Positions 34,612 through 43,389 of a DNA stretch of 64,000 nucleotides are shown here, one piece after another. The first letter of the stretch is position 1. Every line of letters begins with the position of its first letter. Position numbers and translations under genes: made by a program. The notes beneath the pieces were generated by a model. That model made no database searches, had not been told where the DNA came from, and saw only the letters and a program-made list of their open reading frames with translations. Source of the DNA: Bacteroidetes Order II. bacterium. GTDB taxonomy: Bacteria; Bacteroidota; Rhodothermia; Rhodothermales; UBA2364. The stretch is taken from assembly GCA_016788705.1 (NCBI GenBank), contig JAEUSQ010000065.1:1-64000 (forward strand), read 5' to 3'.

Positions 34612-35436
34612 TCAATGGGTCGCCTCCACCGGGGACCATGATTGGGTCAATGGAACAACCGAAATCTCTTCCAGATTCACCTCAGAAAGCAACCTTAACC
34701 TACCTTGTTCAAATCGTACTGGAAAAGACACCAAATCTTCACGAATTTTCTGATCTGTATTTTCGGTATCCGCATAGTTCTCGTAGTCCGCAAAACGTAC
34801 CCCCAACCGATCACGCACCCGAACCGCTTTACGAAAACGTGATCCGGTTTCATTGGTATGATAATAGTAAGCCAAGTAGTCCATCGTACCGCTACTTTGA
34901 TGGAACCAATAAATATACCGATCTTGCCAATCTTTGCCACCATTGGAGGGGGTAAAACGAACTTCAATCTTGTGATATGGTTCACCTGCTATTTCTGCCT
35001 GCCCCAAATACTCCGACTGTACTGCTTCGTCCGCTAAATTGAATGGCAACAAAGCAAAATAAACCACCGAATTGAGATCAGTTTCTATTTTCGCTTTTAC
35101 CTTTTCATCTAGTAGCTGCGGTTTGCCATTGATGGATTGGGTGATGCCACTATTCGACAGGGTTTCTTCTACCGTTCCAGCAGCGTCTGTATAACGTCTT
35201 TTGTAGAGAAATAACCCATCAAAGCGTCGAACCTCAAAAGATTTTCCTCGGAACACGAACCGCACAATTGCACGTTTGAGCATTTCGGACCCATGTGCTT
35301 TTCGGGCTTGCCAAAGGATTTCTTTTGCTTCAGGAGGATTTGAGGGCCGACATCCTGTAATACCAACCAAAACCAGAAGCATACCCATCCCATACATAGA
35401 CAAGTGAGAAGCCAAACAATGCCGCACTTTATTCAT
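34612..35436 (-). CDS. Envelope lipoprotein (DUF6503-like)
   Basis: The start at 35436 overlaps the stop of the upstream gene (GATGAATAA), which implies translational coupling; a start at 35463 is less likely. The 274-residue protein has a lipobox VGITGC and a beta-rich body (FRGKSFEVRRFDGLFLYKRRY, YHKIEVRFTPSNGGKDWQDRYIYWFHQSSGTMDYLAYYYHTN, RVRDRLGVRFADYENY). This pattern of curved-sheet lipoprotein resembles the DUF6503/LolA-like family. It may carry a hydrophobic ligand. The pairing with another LolA-like protein is notable. Confidence 0.7.
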   Translation of the reverse strand: MNKVRHCLASHLSMYGMGMLLVLVGITGCRPSNPPEAKEILWQARKAHGSEMLKRAIVRFVFRGKSFEVRRFDGLFLYKRRYTDAAGTVEETLSNSGITQSINGKPQLLDEKVKAKIETDLNSVVYFALLPFNLADEAVQSEYLGQAEIAGEPYHKIEVRFTPSNGGKDWQDRYIYWFHQSSGTMDYLAYYYHTNETGSRFRKAVRVRDRLGVRFADYENYADTENTDQKIREDLVSFPVRFEQGRLRLLSEVNLEEISVVPLTQSWSPVEATH

Positions 35437-36187
35437 CTGAATTACCCGTAAAAATGGCTTCATCCACTTCAGGATTGATCATAACAGCATCCCATTGGGT
35501 TTCCTGAATGGCTTTATCATTCGTAAATAACGTAACTTTATGCGGCAAACGTAGGCCACCCGTTTTGCGCCAATCTCCGAAATTCCAATAAACTGCGGAT
35601 CGTTGCGGGTTGCTTTGGTCTGCCAAAATCAAGGTAATGGGGCGGCCTGTTTCGGTTTCCAAATAGAGCTGAACCACCTCTTTTTCCCCTGGTGGGAGAA
35701 TGAGCACAACGTCCACAGGTTTTTCTTCGACGGTACTTGTACCAGCAAATTCAACCTTAAGAGACGGGTCATTGGCATGTATGAAAAGGAATGGCAATTC
35801 GGCCCACAACAAGGAACGCATCCGCCGGGCCTCGGCACGAGGTAATTCAAATCGTACCCCATTCACCACGTGGAAAGCCTGTTCGCCGACTAGAATTTCG
35901 GAGGCCAATTGTCCCGTCATATACATACGGGTGGCCACACGGGTCGGAAAAACTTGCACACGATCGGTCTTGACTTCTACTGGGGGAGCCGTTTGAAACA
36001 TTTTGGAAGTTGCCTGAACCTGTAAAACTTTTAGGGATTTGAAGGCCTCTGGCGATCCACAATATTGCACCGCACGCAGTAAAAGGGCGCGTCCTGCTTC
36101 GGAGGCATTGGCCCCTGTCTGTGCCCACATCAATGGGGGAAAGAAGACCAGCAAGCTCCAATAAAGCGTTTTCCGTAATAGGTTCAT
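35429..36187 (-). CDS. LolA/LolB-like periplasmic protein
   Basis: This 252-residue protein has a signal peptide (MNLLRKTLYWSLLVFFPPLMWAQ). A body of repeated antiparallel strands follows (KSLKVLQVQATSKMFQTAPPVEVKTDRVQVFPTRVATRMYM, EKEVVQLYLETETGRPITLILADQ, LRLPHKVTLFTNDKAIQETQWDAVMINPEVDEAIF). The layout, an unclosed barrel with a final 'NPEVDEAIF' strand, matches outer-membrane lipoprotein-sorting-like proteins. It is coupled to the lipoprotein gene downstream by an 8-base overlap. Carrying lipid or lipoprotein is an inference from fold only. Confidence 0.65.
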   Translation of the reverse strand: MNLLRKTLYWSLLVFFPPLMWAQTGANASEAGRALLLRAVQYCGSPEAFKSLKVLQVQATSKMFQTAPPVEVKTDRVQVFPTRVATRMYMTGQLASEILVGEQAFHVVNGVRFELPRAEARRMRSLLWAELPFLFIHANDPSLKVEFAGTSTVEEKPVDVVLILPPGEKEVVQLYLETETGRPITLILADQSNPQRSAVYWNFGDWRKTGGLRLPHKVTLFTNDKAIQETQWDAVMINPEVDEAIFTGNSDE

Positions 36188-36281
36188 ATGGATATGAGAA
36201 TAGGATGGTTTGGATGATCTGAAAATTACGTAATTTAGTTTGTCCTTACCATCAATCTTTAACGACTTTAATTAAACAAAA

Positions 36282-36821
36282 ATGGGACGCATAATTCGGT
36301 TTCACCCCCTCACCCTTGGTGTAATCTTTCTTTTGACGACGCTAACAAGCTGTACAGATTCTACCCAACCACAACCGCCCGGATCTCAAGCCAAGCAACA
36401 GACCCAACTACTGATTTCCAGCCCTGAAGTAAAAAAATGGATTGGAGAACAAAAAGGCAAGGTGGTCTTTCTAAACCTTTGGGCCACTTGGTGTCCGCCT
36501 TGCATCCGTGAATTACCTGCCTTGGCCACCTTTGCAGAAAAAAATCCCGATGTGGCGGTCTTGGCCTTGTCATTAGATGACCCCGTAGATAAGGGTGCAG
36601 AGGTACAGCAATTCCTTAAAAAAAACAACCTTAAACTTACGTTCAGGCAATTAGATAGCCAAGCACCAGACCAAGACCTGTCTTTTCTGGATCCATCCCT
36701 TTCCGATGTCCTCCCAACCACTTATGTCATTCGTAAAGACGGATCGGTGATGGTAGGCGTACAGGGTGAACAAAGCCTACTGGCCTTTCAAGCTCTTTTG
36801 GCACAAGCCATAGGTTCATAA
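36282..36821 (+). CDS. TlpA-type thioredoxin lipoprotein
   Basis: This 179-residue protein has a hydrophobic leader ending LTSC (C24 as lipid anchor) and a thioredoxin domain with the active site WATWCPPC (C71, C74). VFLNLW precedes it, and a cis-Pro segment LPTTYVIRKDGS follows. It is a periplasmic membrane-tethered thiol reductase of the TlpA/ResA group, which reduce cysteines in apocytochromes c or CuA sites. The many haem-c and CuA proteins encoded in the window are plausible clients. It precedes mpl by 27 bases. Confidence 0.9.
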   Translation: MGRIIRFHPLTLGVIFLLTTLTSCTDSTQPQPPGSQAKQQTQLLISSPEVKKWIGEQKGKVVFLNLWATWCPPCIRELPALATFAEKNPDVAVLALSLDDPVDKGAEVQQFLKKNNLKLTFRQLDSQAPDQDLSFLDPSLSDVLPTTYVIRKDGSVMVGVQGEQSLLAFQALLAQAIGS

Positions 36822-36848
36822 TTTACAAACACGTTTTTTCTAACCATT

Positions 36849-38351
36849 ATGAGAGCATTGTCCGACTTTCCGGATGCCCATCTTCGCATATTTCAAAGAC
36901 CCGAAGTTCCCCCTGCTTCCGAAATCCAATCGGTATATCTTATTGGTATTTGCGGCACAGGAATGGGCTCGATGGCAGGATTGTTCAAAGAGGCTGGCTA
37001 CCATGTATCTGGCGCAGATGAGGCCGCATGGCCTCCGATGAGTACACGACTGCGCGAGATGGGCGTGGACTTCCATGAAGGCTATGATGAAGCCCATTTG
37101 ACCCCCCCGCCCGACTTGATTATCACGGGCAATGCCTGTATTCCTACCCACCCAGAAGCCCAGTATGCACGCCAAAAAGGGTTGGTACAACAGTCTTTTC
37201 CAGAAGCCCTTGCCCACTTCTTCCTCAAAGACAAACGTGCCTTGGTTGTGGCAGGAACGCATGGAAAAACCACCACAACGGGTATTCTGGCACATACATT
37301 CCTCCATGCGGGCAAAGACCCTGGATACCTGGTGGGGGGTGTGATGACCAACACCGGAACCAGCTATCAGGTTGGAAAAGGTACTCATTTTATCGTCGAA
37401 GGAGACGAATACGACAGTGCGTATTTCGACAAACGTCCAAAATTCCTGCATTATCAGCCCACATGCGCCATTGTGACGGCTATGGAGTATGACCATGCAG
37501 ATATCTACGACTCCTGGGAGATGTATCGCGAGGCATTTGAACAATTTGCAGGAATTGTGAACCCTAAAGGAACTTTGGCACTTTGTGGCGACGAAGAGGC
37601 TGTACGGAACATTGCCCCATTTACCCAAGCCCAGATCCGCTATTATGGAGTACATTTCAAGGAGAATCATGTATCTGCGATCAACATCCGACCTGTAGAT
37701 GGAGGACAATTTTTTACGCCTATCGTGGATGGGTTACCTCTTACTGAAATGTTTTTTCCGATGTCCGGTAAACACAACCTGACCAATGCTCTCGGCGTTT
37801 TGACCATTGCGCTGGCAGAAGGCTTAACACCTGAAGAAATTGCCGCTGCCTTTTTATCCTTTAAAGGACTGAAGCGGCGTCAGGAAGTGCGCGGTATCGA
37901 AAATGACGTGGTTGTAATAGATGATTTTGCCCACCACCCCACTGCGGTTGAAGCCACCCTCTCCGCCATACGGGAGCACTGGCCCAGTCGAAGGGTGATT
38001 GCTGTTTTTGAACCTCGTTCTAACTCTAGCCGACGAAAGGTTTTTGAAGATGCCTACGCACAGGCATTTCACCACGCCGATGCTGTTTTCATCAGTGCAC
38101 CGCCCTTGCGCCATAACGATGACCCTGCTAATTTTATGGATGTACAACAGGTAACCGATCGTATTGGTGCATCTGGCATCAGCGCCGCACATTTCCCCCA
38201 TGCCGAGGCACTCCTTCCTGCCCTTGTTCAAATGGTTCGCCCAGGTGATGTCGTGCTCATTATGTCTAATGGCGGATTTGGTGGCATCCACGACAAATTG
38301 CTCCACATACTTCGGGAAAACACATCGTTTGTACCACGTAAAGAAGGGTAA
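36849..38351 (+). CDS. mpl: UDP-N-acetylmuramate:L-Ala-gamma-D-Glu-mDAP ligase
   Basis: This 500-residue Mur ligase recycles the tripeptide of peptidoglycan by joining it to UDP-MurNAc. The N-terminal Rossmann motif VYLIGICGTGMGSMAGLFKEAG, the P-loop GTHGKTTT (136-143), FIVEGDEYDSAYFDKRPKF, the NALG segment and DDFAHHPTAVEATLSAI (the Mpl group's signature in the C-terminal domain) are all intact. EFDSAFFD-like wording separates Mpl from MurC. It lies 27 bases after the TlpA-like gene. Confidence 0.94.
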   Translation: MRALSDFPDAHLRIFQRPEVPPASEIQSVYLIGICGTGMGSMAGLFKEAGYHVSGADEAAWPPMSTRLREMGVDFHEGYDEAHLTPPPDLIITGNACIPTHPEAQYARQKGLVQQSFPEALAHFFLKDKRALVVAGTHGKTTTTGILAHTFLHAGKDPGYLVGGVMTNTGTSYQVGKGTHFIVEGDEYDSAYFDKRPKFLHYQPTCAIVTAMEYDHADIYDSWEMYREAFEQFAGIVNPKGTLALCGDEEAVRNIAPFTQAQIRYYGVHFKENHVSAINIRPVDGGQFFTPIVDGLPLTEMFFPMSGKHNLTNALGVLTIALAEGLTPEEIAAAFLSFKGLKRRQEVRGIENDVVVIDDFAHHPTAVEATLSAIREHWPSRRVIAVFEPRSNSSRRKVFEDAYAQAFHHADAVFISAPPLRHNDDPANFMDVQQVTDRIGASGISAAHFPHAEALLPALVQMVRPGDVVLIMSNGGFGGIHDKLLHILRENTSFVPRKEG

Positions 38352-38528
38352 TCGGACTAATTTTTACCTATAAACCATTTACATAGCAAAGAGCAATGTC
38401 CTATTTTTTACGGCTATTATATTCTTTTTACGCCCCTTCTTCCTTTTGCGTTCACAGATGTGCAATTGCGTAACCTAATACTGTATATTTCAGTCTTTCA
38501 TTCGTCACAATCCCAAATTTATTATCCA

Positions 38529-39974
38529 ATGAAACGACTCTTTTTTCTTTTGATTGCACTGTCGGTATCTGTACCGGTATTTGCTCAACCTACCATACCG
38601 GACTATCCGGCACGCTATGACGTGGGCCTCTCGGCGGCCTTCACCAAAAACCGCCGCGAAGCCGTTATGGCCAAATTACCGCCAGATGCCCTTGCACTTT
38701 TCCTAAACAATCCGCTCCGCAATCGTTCTAACGATACCGATTTTGAATACCAACCAGACAGGAACACCTATTACCTCACGGGCTCTCATGAAGAAGGAAC
38801 CTTTTTGCTCCTTGCACCCAGTGGCGTAGAAGTGGATGGCAAAACGGTAAAAGAAATACTTTTTGTCCCCCCCAGAAACCCTCAAACCGAAACGTGGAAC
38901 GGACGTCTTTTTGGAGCAGATCGGGCAATCAAGGAATTGGGCGTTGCCCACGCTATAGACAATACCCGATTCGAGGAAGTGGTTGGGAAGTTATTGGAAA
39001 GCAATAAGTTCAAAATATACCACATGCCTTTTCAAGATGGTCTGGAAGGCGCTGATGCACCCAACCCACGTTGGATGCCTGTCATTACCAAGACCATTAC
39101 TTATCTAAAAACACAGTTTACCGAACGAAAACTTGCCCCTAACCGCGATCTCTTGCCACAAATTCTACGAGACCTTCGCGGCATTAAGCAACCGGAAGAA
39201 ATGCAAGTTCTCCAAAAAGCCATAGACATTTCGGCTACGGCACACCTTGAAGCCATGCAAAGCGCAGAGCCAGGCATGTTTGAGTACCAATTAGAAGCAG
39301 TGCTTGAATATGTATATCAACTAAACGGTGCTGCCTTCCCCGGATATCCGTCCATTGTTGGAAGCGGTGAAAACACCACCATCCTCCACTACAATACCAA
39401 TCGCCGTCAGATCAAAGATGGAGACATGGTCTTAATTGATGCCGCTGCCGAATATATGGGCTATACCGCCGACATTACCCGAACCTTCCCCGCAAACGGG
39501 AAATTCACCCCTGAACAAAAAGCCATCTACGAATTGTGTTTGAAGGCACAAAATGCCGCTGCCGAGGCAGGCAAAATCGGCACTCCGCTCAATCAATTGT
39601 CTATCGTAGCACACAATGTCATTGCTGATGGGTTGATGGAAATGGGGCTACTAAAAGAACGTAGCAAGTTCCGGAATTTCACCCTACACGGAGTTGCGCA
39701 CCATATTGGATTAGATGTGCATGATTGGGGCGGCAATAAAATCGAAGAAGGCATGGTCTTTACCATCGAGCCAGGTATTTATATCAAACCATCTGAAGAC
39801 GTGGACCCTAAGTGGTGGAATATTGGCGTAAGGATTGAAGATGATTACCTTGCCACGAAAGACGGGTTGAAGCTCTTGTCTGGTATTGCACCCCGTTCGG
39901 TTTCAGACATAGAAGCAGCTATGCGCAAGAAAGGAATCGGCAACCTTTCCAACGGAAAACTTTCCGGCAAATAG
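38529..39974 (+). CDS. Secreted Xaa-Pro aminopeptidase (M24)
   Basis: The start at 38529 (MKRLFFLLIALSVSVPVFAQ) gives a clean signal peptide; a frame from 38460 adds 23 residues before it. The 481-residue product has an aminopeptidase P N-terminal domain and a pita-bread M24 domain. Its metal ligands are visible in DAAAEYMGYTADITRTFP (two Asp), HGVAHHIGLDVHD (His), FTIEPGIYI (Glu) and GVRIEDDYL (Glu). It removes N-terminal residues before proline, here in the periplasm or outside the cell, unlike the cytosolic enzyme of E. coli. A perfect terminator follows. Confidence 0.92.
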   Translation: MKRLFFLLIALSVSVPVFAQPTIPDYPARYDVGLSAAFTKNRREAVMAKLPPDALALFLNNPLRNRSNDTDFEYQPDRNTYYLTGSHEEGTFLLLAPSGVEVDGKTVKEILFVPPRNPQTETWNGRLFGADRAIKELGVAHAIDNTRFEEVVGKLLESNKFKIYHMPFQDGLEGADAPNPRWMPVITKTITYLKTQFTERKLAPNRDLLPQILRDLRGIKQPEEMQVLQKAIDISATAHLEAMQSAEPGMFEYQLEAVLEYVYQLNGAAFPGYPSIVGSGENTTILHYNTNRRQIKDGDMVLIDAAAEYMGYTADITRTFPANGKFTPEQKAIYELCLKAQNAAAEAGKIGTPLNQLSIVAHNVIADGLMEMGLLKERSKFRNFTLHGVAHHIGLDVHDWGGNKIEEGMVFTIEPGIYIKPSEDVDPKWWNIGVRIEDDYLATKDGLKLLSGIAPRSVSDIEAAMRKKGIGNLSNGKLSGK

Positions 39975-39997
39975 TACACGTAAACAAGAAATATCCA

Positions 39998-40040
39998 TGG
40001 CGTACTTGTTAACCTTATGACAAGTACGCCATTTTTATTA
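39998..40040 (+). terminator. Intrinsic terminator after the aminopeptidase P gene
   Basis: ATGGCGTACTTGT (39998-40010) pairs perfectly with 40021-40033 over a 10-base loop and is followed by TTTTATT. It may also serve the convergent metF gene, which stops at 40062. Confidence 0.85.
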
Positions 40041-40061
40041 TTAACCAGACACCTGCCTATC

Positions 40062-41015
40062 CTATGCCATCTTATGAAGCATGTCCACCACAGGTACAAT
40101 ATGTTTGGCTTGTTGCATGATGTAGAAATGGACATTATGCCCATTCGAGAGTAATTCTTCCGCCTGACGTATCGCCCAACGCATTCCAATTTCGGGCACT
40201 TGCTCTTTTGTTGCAGCTTCCACTTCCATCACCAAGGGTTCCGGTAATTCTAAATAAAAACTCTTTGGCAATGATTTAAGATGGGTTTTACTTGTCAGTA
40301 CCTTTAGACCCGGAATAATGGGAACCGTAATACCTGCTGCCCTACAGGCATCCACAAAGGCAAAAAAATGACGATTCTCAAAAAACATCTGCGTCACAAT
40401 ATAATCTGCACCCGCCTCCACTTTTAGCTTAAGATGCTGAATATCCCGCTGCATATTGGGCGCTTCAAAGTGCTTTTCCGGATAACCCGCCACCCCAATA
40501 CAAAAATCTGTTTTGGCAGCATCCAACATTTCTTCCAAATATTCTCCTCTATTCATCGCGGTAATCTGATGAACCAAATCGGCTGCATAAGTATTTCTTG
40601 ACCGATTACTAGCAAGCGGTTTTAAAAATCCATGATGGTCTCCCCGTAACGCCAAAACATTTTGAATGCCAAGATAGTTTAGCTCAATCAGAGCATCCTC
40701 CGTTTCCTCTCTGGTAAATCCTTCACAAAGCAAGTGGGGAACCGTCTCAATTCCGAACTTGCTCTTGATTGCGGCACAAAGTCCCAATGTTCCAGGACGT
40801 TTACGCTTCACCGTTCGTTTAACCACCCCGTTTGCCAATTCCTCGAACTGAACCTCCGCTGCATGACTCGTCACATCTATAAACGGCGGAGTGTATTTTT
40901 GCAAAGGTTCAATCAGTTCAAATATCTGTTGAATAGTTCCACCACGTTTTGGGGGAATAATTTCATATGAGACCAAGGGATTTTTGGCACGCTGAATGAT
41001 GTCTATTACTTTCAT
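40062..41015 (-). CDS. metF: Methylenetetrahydrofolate reductase
   Basis: The start at 41015 (MKVIDIIQRAKNPLVSYEIIPP) fits the family; the frame from 41066 would run into the divergent gene. The 317-residue flavoprotein reduces 5,10-methylene- to 5-methyl-THF for methionine synthesis. Signatures seen: SYEIIPPKRG, IDVTSHAAEVQ, CEGFTREETEDALIELNYLGIQNVLALRGDHHG, VAGYPEKHFEAP, KVEAGADYIVTQMFFENRHFFAFVDACRAAGITVPIIPG. The ALRGD (FAD-binding) and YPEKH motifs are intact. It is divergent, 40 bases away, from a nucleosidase-like gene. Confidence 0.95.
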   Translation of the reverse strand: MKVIDIIQRAKNPLVSYEIIPPKRGGTIQQIFELIEPLQKYTPPFIDVTSHAAEVQFEELANGVVKRTVKRKRPGTLGLCAAIKSKFGIETVPHLLCEGFTREETEDALIELNYLGIQNVLALRGDHHGFLKPLASNRSRNTYAADLVHQITAMNRGEYLEEMLDAAKTDFCIGVAGYPEKHFEAPNMQRDIQHLKLKVEAGADYIVTQMFFENRHFFAFVDACRAAGITVPIIPGLKVLTSKTHLKSLPKSFYLELPEPLVMEVEAATKEQVPEIGMRWAIRQAEELLSNGHNVHFYIMQQAKHIVPVVDMLHKMA

Positions 41016-41055
41016 AATATCTTTTTTTGTATCCTCGGAAGTAATTAATATCATT

Positions 41056-41658
41056 ATGACAGCCATTATCTTTTCAACCCAGCAGGAGGCACAATATTTT
41101 CTTAAACAGTATCATGCCGGACGTTTTGATGGCCTCACCGAGGGTCAATATGATCAGGACAACAACCTGATTGTGGCCATTACTGGGGTTGGAAAAATTA
41201 AGGCAACCTTAAGATCGGAACAGATTATTAAAAGTACCAAGCCGTCTAAAGTTCTTCATATTGGAACTGCTACCAAATACAATCCGCAATTTGAGAATAA
41301 CGAATTTATTGCTTGTACCCAAGTCTTTGAAGGAGACCGAAGTGAGTTCACCATGCCCATTTATCCCCGACTTTCCTTAGAAACCCCGTTTAAGCACCTT
41401 AAAGAAGGCATTTTGGTAACCCAAGAACACGTTTCAAAAGATCCAAAAGATCGGGTGTACTGGCAAAAAATTGCCGACCTCAGCGATATGGAGTCCTATG
41501 CCATTGTATTTGTTGCCGCCTCTAATGGTGTGCCGTGTTATGTAACAAAAGTGGCTATCGGTGAATCCAAAAATGTGCCCATTAAAACTGTCCTTCAGAA
41601 GGGTTATCAACAAATAAGCACATTTTTGTTAGATGCTTTGGCACAGAAGATGATCTGA
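41056..41658 (+). CDS. MTA/SAH nucleosidase-like phosphorylase-superfamily protein
   Basis: The start at 41056 (MTAIIFSTQQEAQYFLKQY) is the only one that does not overlap metF; the 200-residue product begins with the family's first beta strand. GVGKIKATLRSEQII, VLHIGTATKY and LSDMESYAIVFVAASNGVPCYVTKVAIGESK align with the order in MTA/SAH nucleosidases: phosphate/ribose loop, then an (D)ME signature binding ribose. It should cleave a nucleoside. Next to metF, S-adenosylhomocysteine or methylthioadenosine is the natural guess, but the sequence is divergent (GTA for the usual GTAGG) and the substrate is open. Confidence 0.7.
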   Translation: MTAIIFSTQQEAQYFLKQYHAGRFDGLTEGQYDQDNNLIVAITGVGKIKATLRSEQIIKSTKPSKVLHIGTATKYNPQFENNEFIACTQVFEGDRSEFTMPIYPRLSLETPFKHLKEGILVTQEHVSKDPKDRVYWQKIADLSDMESYAIVFVAASNGVPCYVTKVAIGESKNVPIKTVLQKGYQQISTFLLDALAQKMI

Positions 41659-41711
41659 GCAGGTGTTGGCCAAAACGTTAGGTTTTTCGGAATCATTGTG
41701 ATATAAAAGTC

Positions 41712-42023
41712 TCAATTTCTCCTTTCCCACAACTCGCACTCCCATTCTGTCGGAAATCCCTCAGAAGGACCTCCATCATATTCATAATATACAGGAGGTC
41801 TTTCCCGCCTAAGTCGTAGCTGGTCCTCAAAAATATCTTGAACGCCCACGGGAACCATTAAGCCTTTTCGGGTAGCCTCGCGCCGCCGCCAAGCTGGATC
41901 GTAATGGATCGGTAACATCTTTTCCGGGAAGTACAAGCGAAAAACCGATGTAAGAAACCAAGCCAGTATAATGAAAAATACTGGGGCAAACATCAGGATA
42001 AACAAAAATACAAAAGTTGCCAT
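41712..42023 (-). CDS. Small single-span membrane protein at the end of the cox cluster
   Basis: This 103-residue protein has one N-terminal membrane helix (about 2-32, VFLFILMFAPVFFIILAWFL). A charged, Arg- and Glu-rich cytoplasmic tail follows, with IHYDPAWRRREATRKGLMVP and ERPPVYYEYDGGPSEGFPTEWE. I do not recognise a family. It follows coxD by 75 bases on the same strand and may be an oxidase accessory subunit or an unrelated gene carried along. Confidence 0.55.
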   Translation of the reverse strand: MATFVFLFILMFAPVFFIILAWFLTSVFRLYFPEKMLPIHYDPAWRRREATRKGLMVPVGVQDIFEDQLRLRRERPPVYYEYDGGPSEGFPTEWECELWERRN

Positions 42024-42098
42024 TCCACAAATAAAATACGGTGATACAGTTTAACACCATATCACCGCGTAATCAAGCCCCCATATAACAAAAATTCT

Positions 42099-42584
42099 TT
42101 ATTGTTTGGCAGTTGTATCTACGGGGGCCGCCCCCAAGCGTTGATAATCTGCGGGGGTCAAAGGCACTTTTTTTGCGCCTTCCAAAATTTCTTTTTCGCG
42201 CGCTTTTAATTCTTTCCAATGTTCAGCATCTTCCATCTTGGTGGTCCCAAACCGGTCTCCGAATGCTTTCCGGGTGGTTGTGTCTAACATGGTAAATACC
42301 ATAAAAATGATCACAAACAGCACCATGCCAACCGCAATAACGCCATTTATGGGTTTGTCGTACTTAATGCCCATAAAGTACATAACTACCAGACTGGCCT
42401 TTCCCGTAGCCAGTAGAATAGCGAGTGGAATACCAAGGAATCCTAATGAGGGTACTGCATGCAAAAACATGGAAGTCCCAACAGTAATTAGTGTGAGAAC
42501 TAAAAGCGCAAGAAAGGTGTTTCTTAAAACGCTTTGCGGAATAATGTGGTGTCCGCCGCCTTCGTGGCTATGTCCGTGTGCCAT
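42099..42584 (-). CDS. coxD: caa3 oxidase subunit IV
   Basis: This 161-residue protein has a His-rich N-terminus (MAHGHSHEGGGHH), then three membrane helices (NTFLALLVLTLITVGTSMFL; GIPLAILLATGKASLVVMYFMG; INGVIAVGMVLFVIIFMVFTML). This is the usual bacterial COX4 form, followed by a charged cytoplasmic tail of about 60 residues that is longer than usual. It stabilises the haem-copper oxidase. It lies 52 bases after coxC. Confidence 0.85.
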   Translation of the reverse strand: MAHGHSHEGGGHHIIPQSVLRNTFLALLVLTLITVGTSMFLHAVPSLGFLGIPLAILLATGKASLVVMYFMGIKYDKPINGVIAVGMVLFVIIFMVFTMLDTTTRKAFGDRFGTTKMEDAEHWKELKAREKEILEGAKKVPLTPADYQRLGAAPVDTTAKQ

Positions 42585-42636
42585 ACTAAAGGAATTATTG
42601 GAGTGTTTAAAATCTGTTTTCGTAACGCCTTAAAAA

Positions 42637-43335
42637 TCAGGATGTTAAATAAAGCAATGGGAACAGGAAAATCCAAATGATGTCCACCAAATGCCAGTAC
42701 AAACCTGATACTTCAACATAGTTATAATAATCAGAAGACCAGCGACCTTCTTTGCCTTTCCAAGCAACCCACAGCAACAGGAACATTCCAATTAGAACGT
42801 GTAGGCCATGAATACCCGTTGCCACAAAATATAGCTTCATAAAAATAGAAGCATAAGCGACATTTGCCAGATGCTCATAATGATGTCCATGTGGTTCCCA
42901 GAGCCAAAAGAAAATACCACCATCATACTTTTCTTTGTACTCCAAGGTTTTCACAAGCATAAAGACCGAACCCAGAGCAACTGTTGTAAACAGGTAGTTT
43001 ACCATTTTGTCCACCTGATTATTCTGAATGCTATTGATCGCCATCACCATCGTATAAGACGAGGTGAGCAGTACACAGGTGTTCACAAACCCATATACAA
43101 TGTTAAGCGTGGAAAAAGTCTCGTGAAACGATTCAGGATACCAGTTCCGGAAAACCGCGTATGCCACAAAGATTCCACTGAACAATAGCACTTCGGTCAC
43201 CAAAAAGAGCCAAATACCCATCTTGGCAGAGTCGAACTGCTGGTCTGCACTCACGAAATGGTGTTGCAGATATTCCGGATGATCATGATCGTGGTCGTGA
43301 TGACCGGTATCAATTGCGGTTGCTGTGCTGCTCAT
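42637..43335 (-). CDS. coxC: Cytochrome c oxidase subunit III
   Basis: This 232-residue protein has a His/Asp-rich cytosolic start (HHDHDHDHPEYLQHHF) and five membrane segments (KMGIWLFLVTEVLLFSGIFVAYAVFR; NIVYGFVNTCVLLTSSYTMVMAI; YLFTTVALGSVFMLVKTLEYKEK; YFVATGIHGLHVLIGMFLLLWVAW; YWHLVDIIWIFLFPLLYL). The EYKEK, HGLHV and LYWHLVDIIWIFLFPLLY motifs are those of subunit III. It supports proton uptake and stability of the oxidase. It lies between coxA and coxD. Confidence 0.95.
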   Translation of the reverse strand: MSSTATAIDTGHHDHDHDHPEYLQHHFVSADQQFDSAKMGIWLFLVTEVLLFSGIFVAYAVFRNWYPESFHETFSTLNIVYGFVNTCVLLTSSYTMVMAINSIQNNQVDKMVNYLFTTVALGSVFMLVKTLEYKEKYDGGIFFWLWEPHGHHYEHLANVAYASIFMKLYFVATGIHGLHVLIGMFLLLWVAWKGKEGRWSSDYYNYVEVSGLYWHLVDIIWIFLFPLLYLTS

Positions 43336-43389
43336 AAAACTTGTTGGTCGGAAAATCTTTCAAAATTACAAATTGGTTTGGTCGCCTTT

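Noticed and set aside
36840-37709. Minus-strand frame of 289 codons within mpl
   Set aside because: Antisense to intact Mpl catalytic motifs; cysteine- and histidine-rich composition is typical of a shadow frame.
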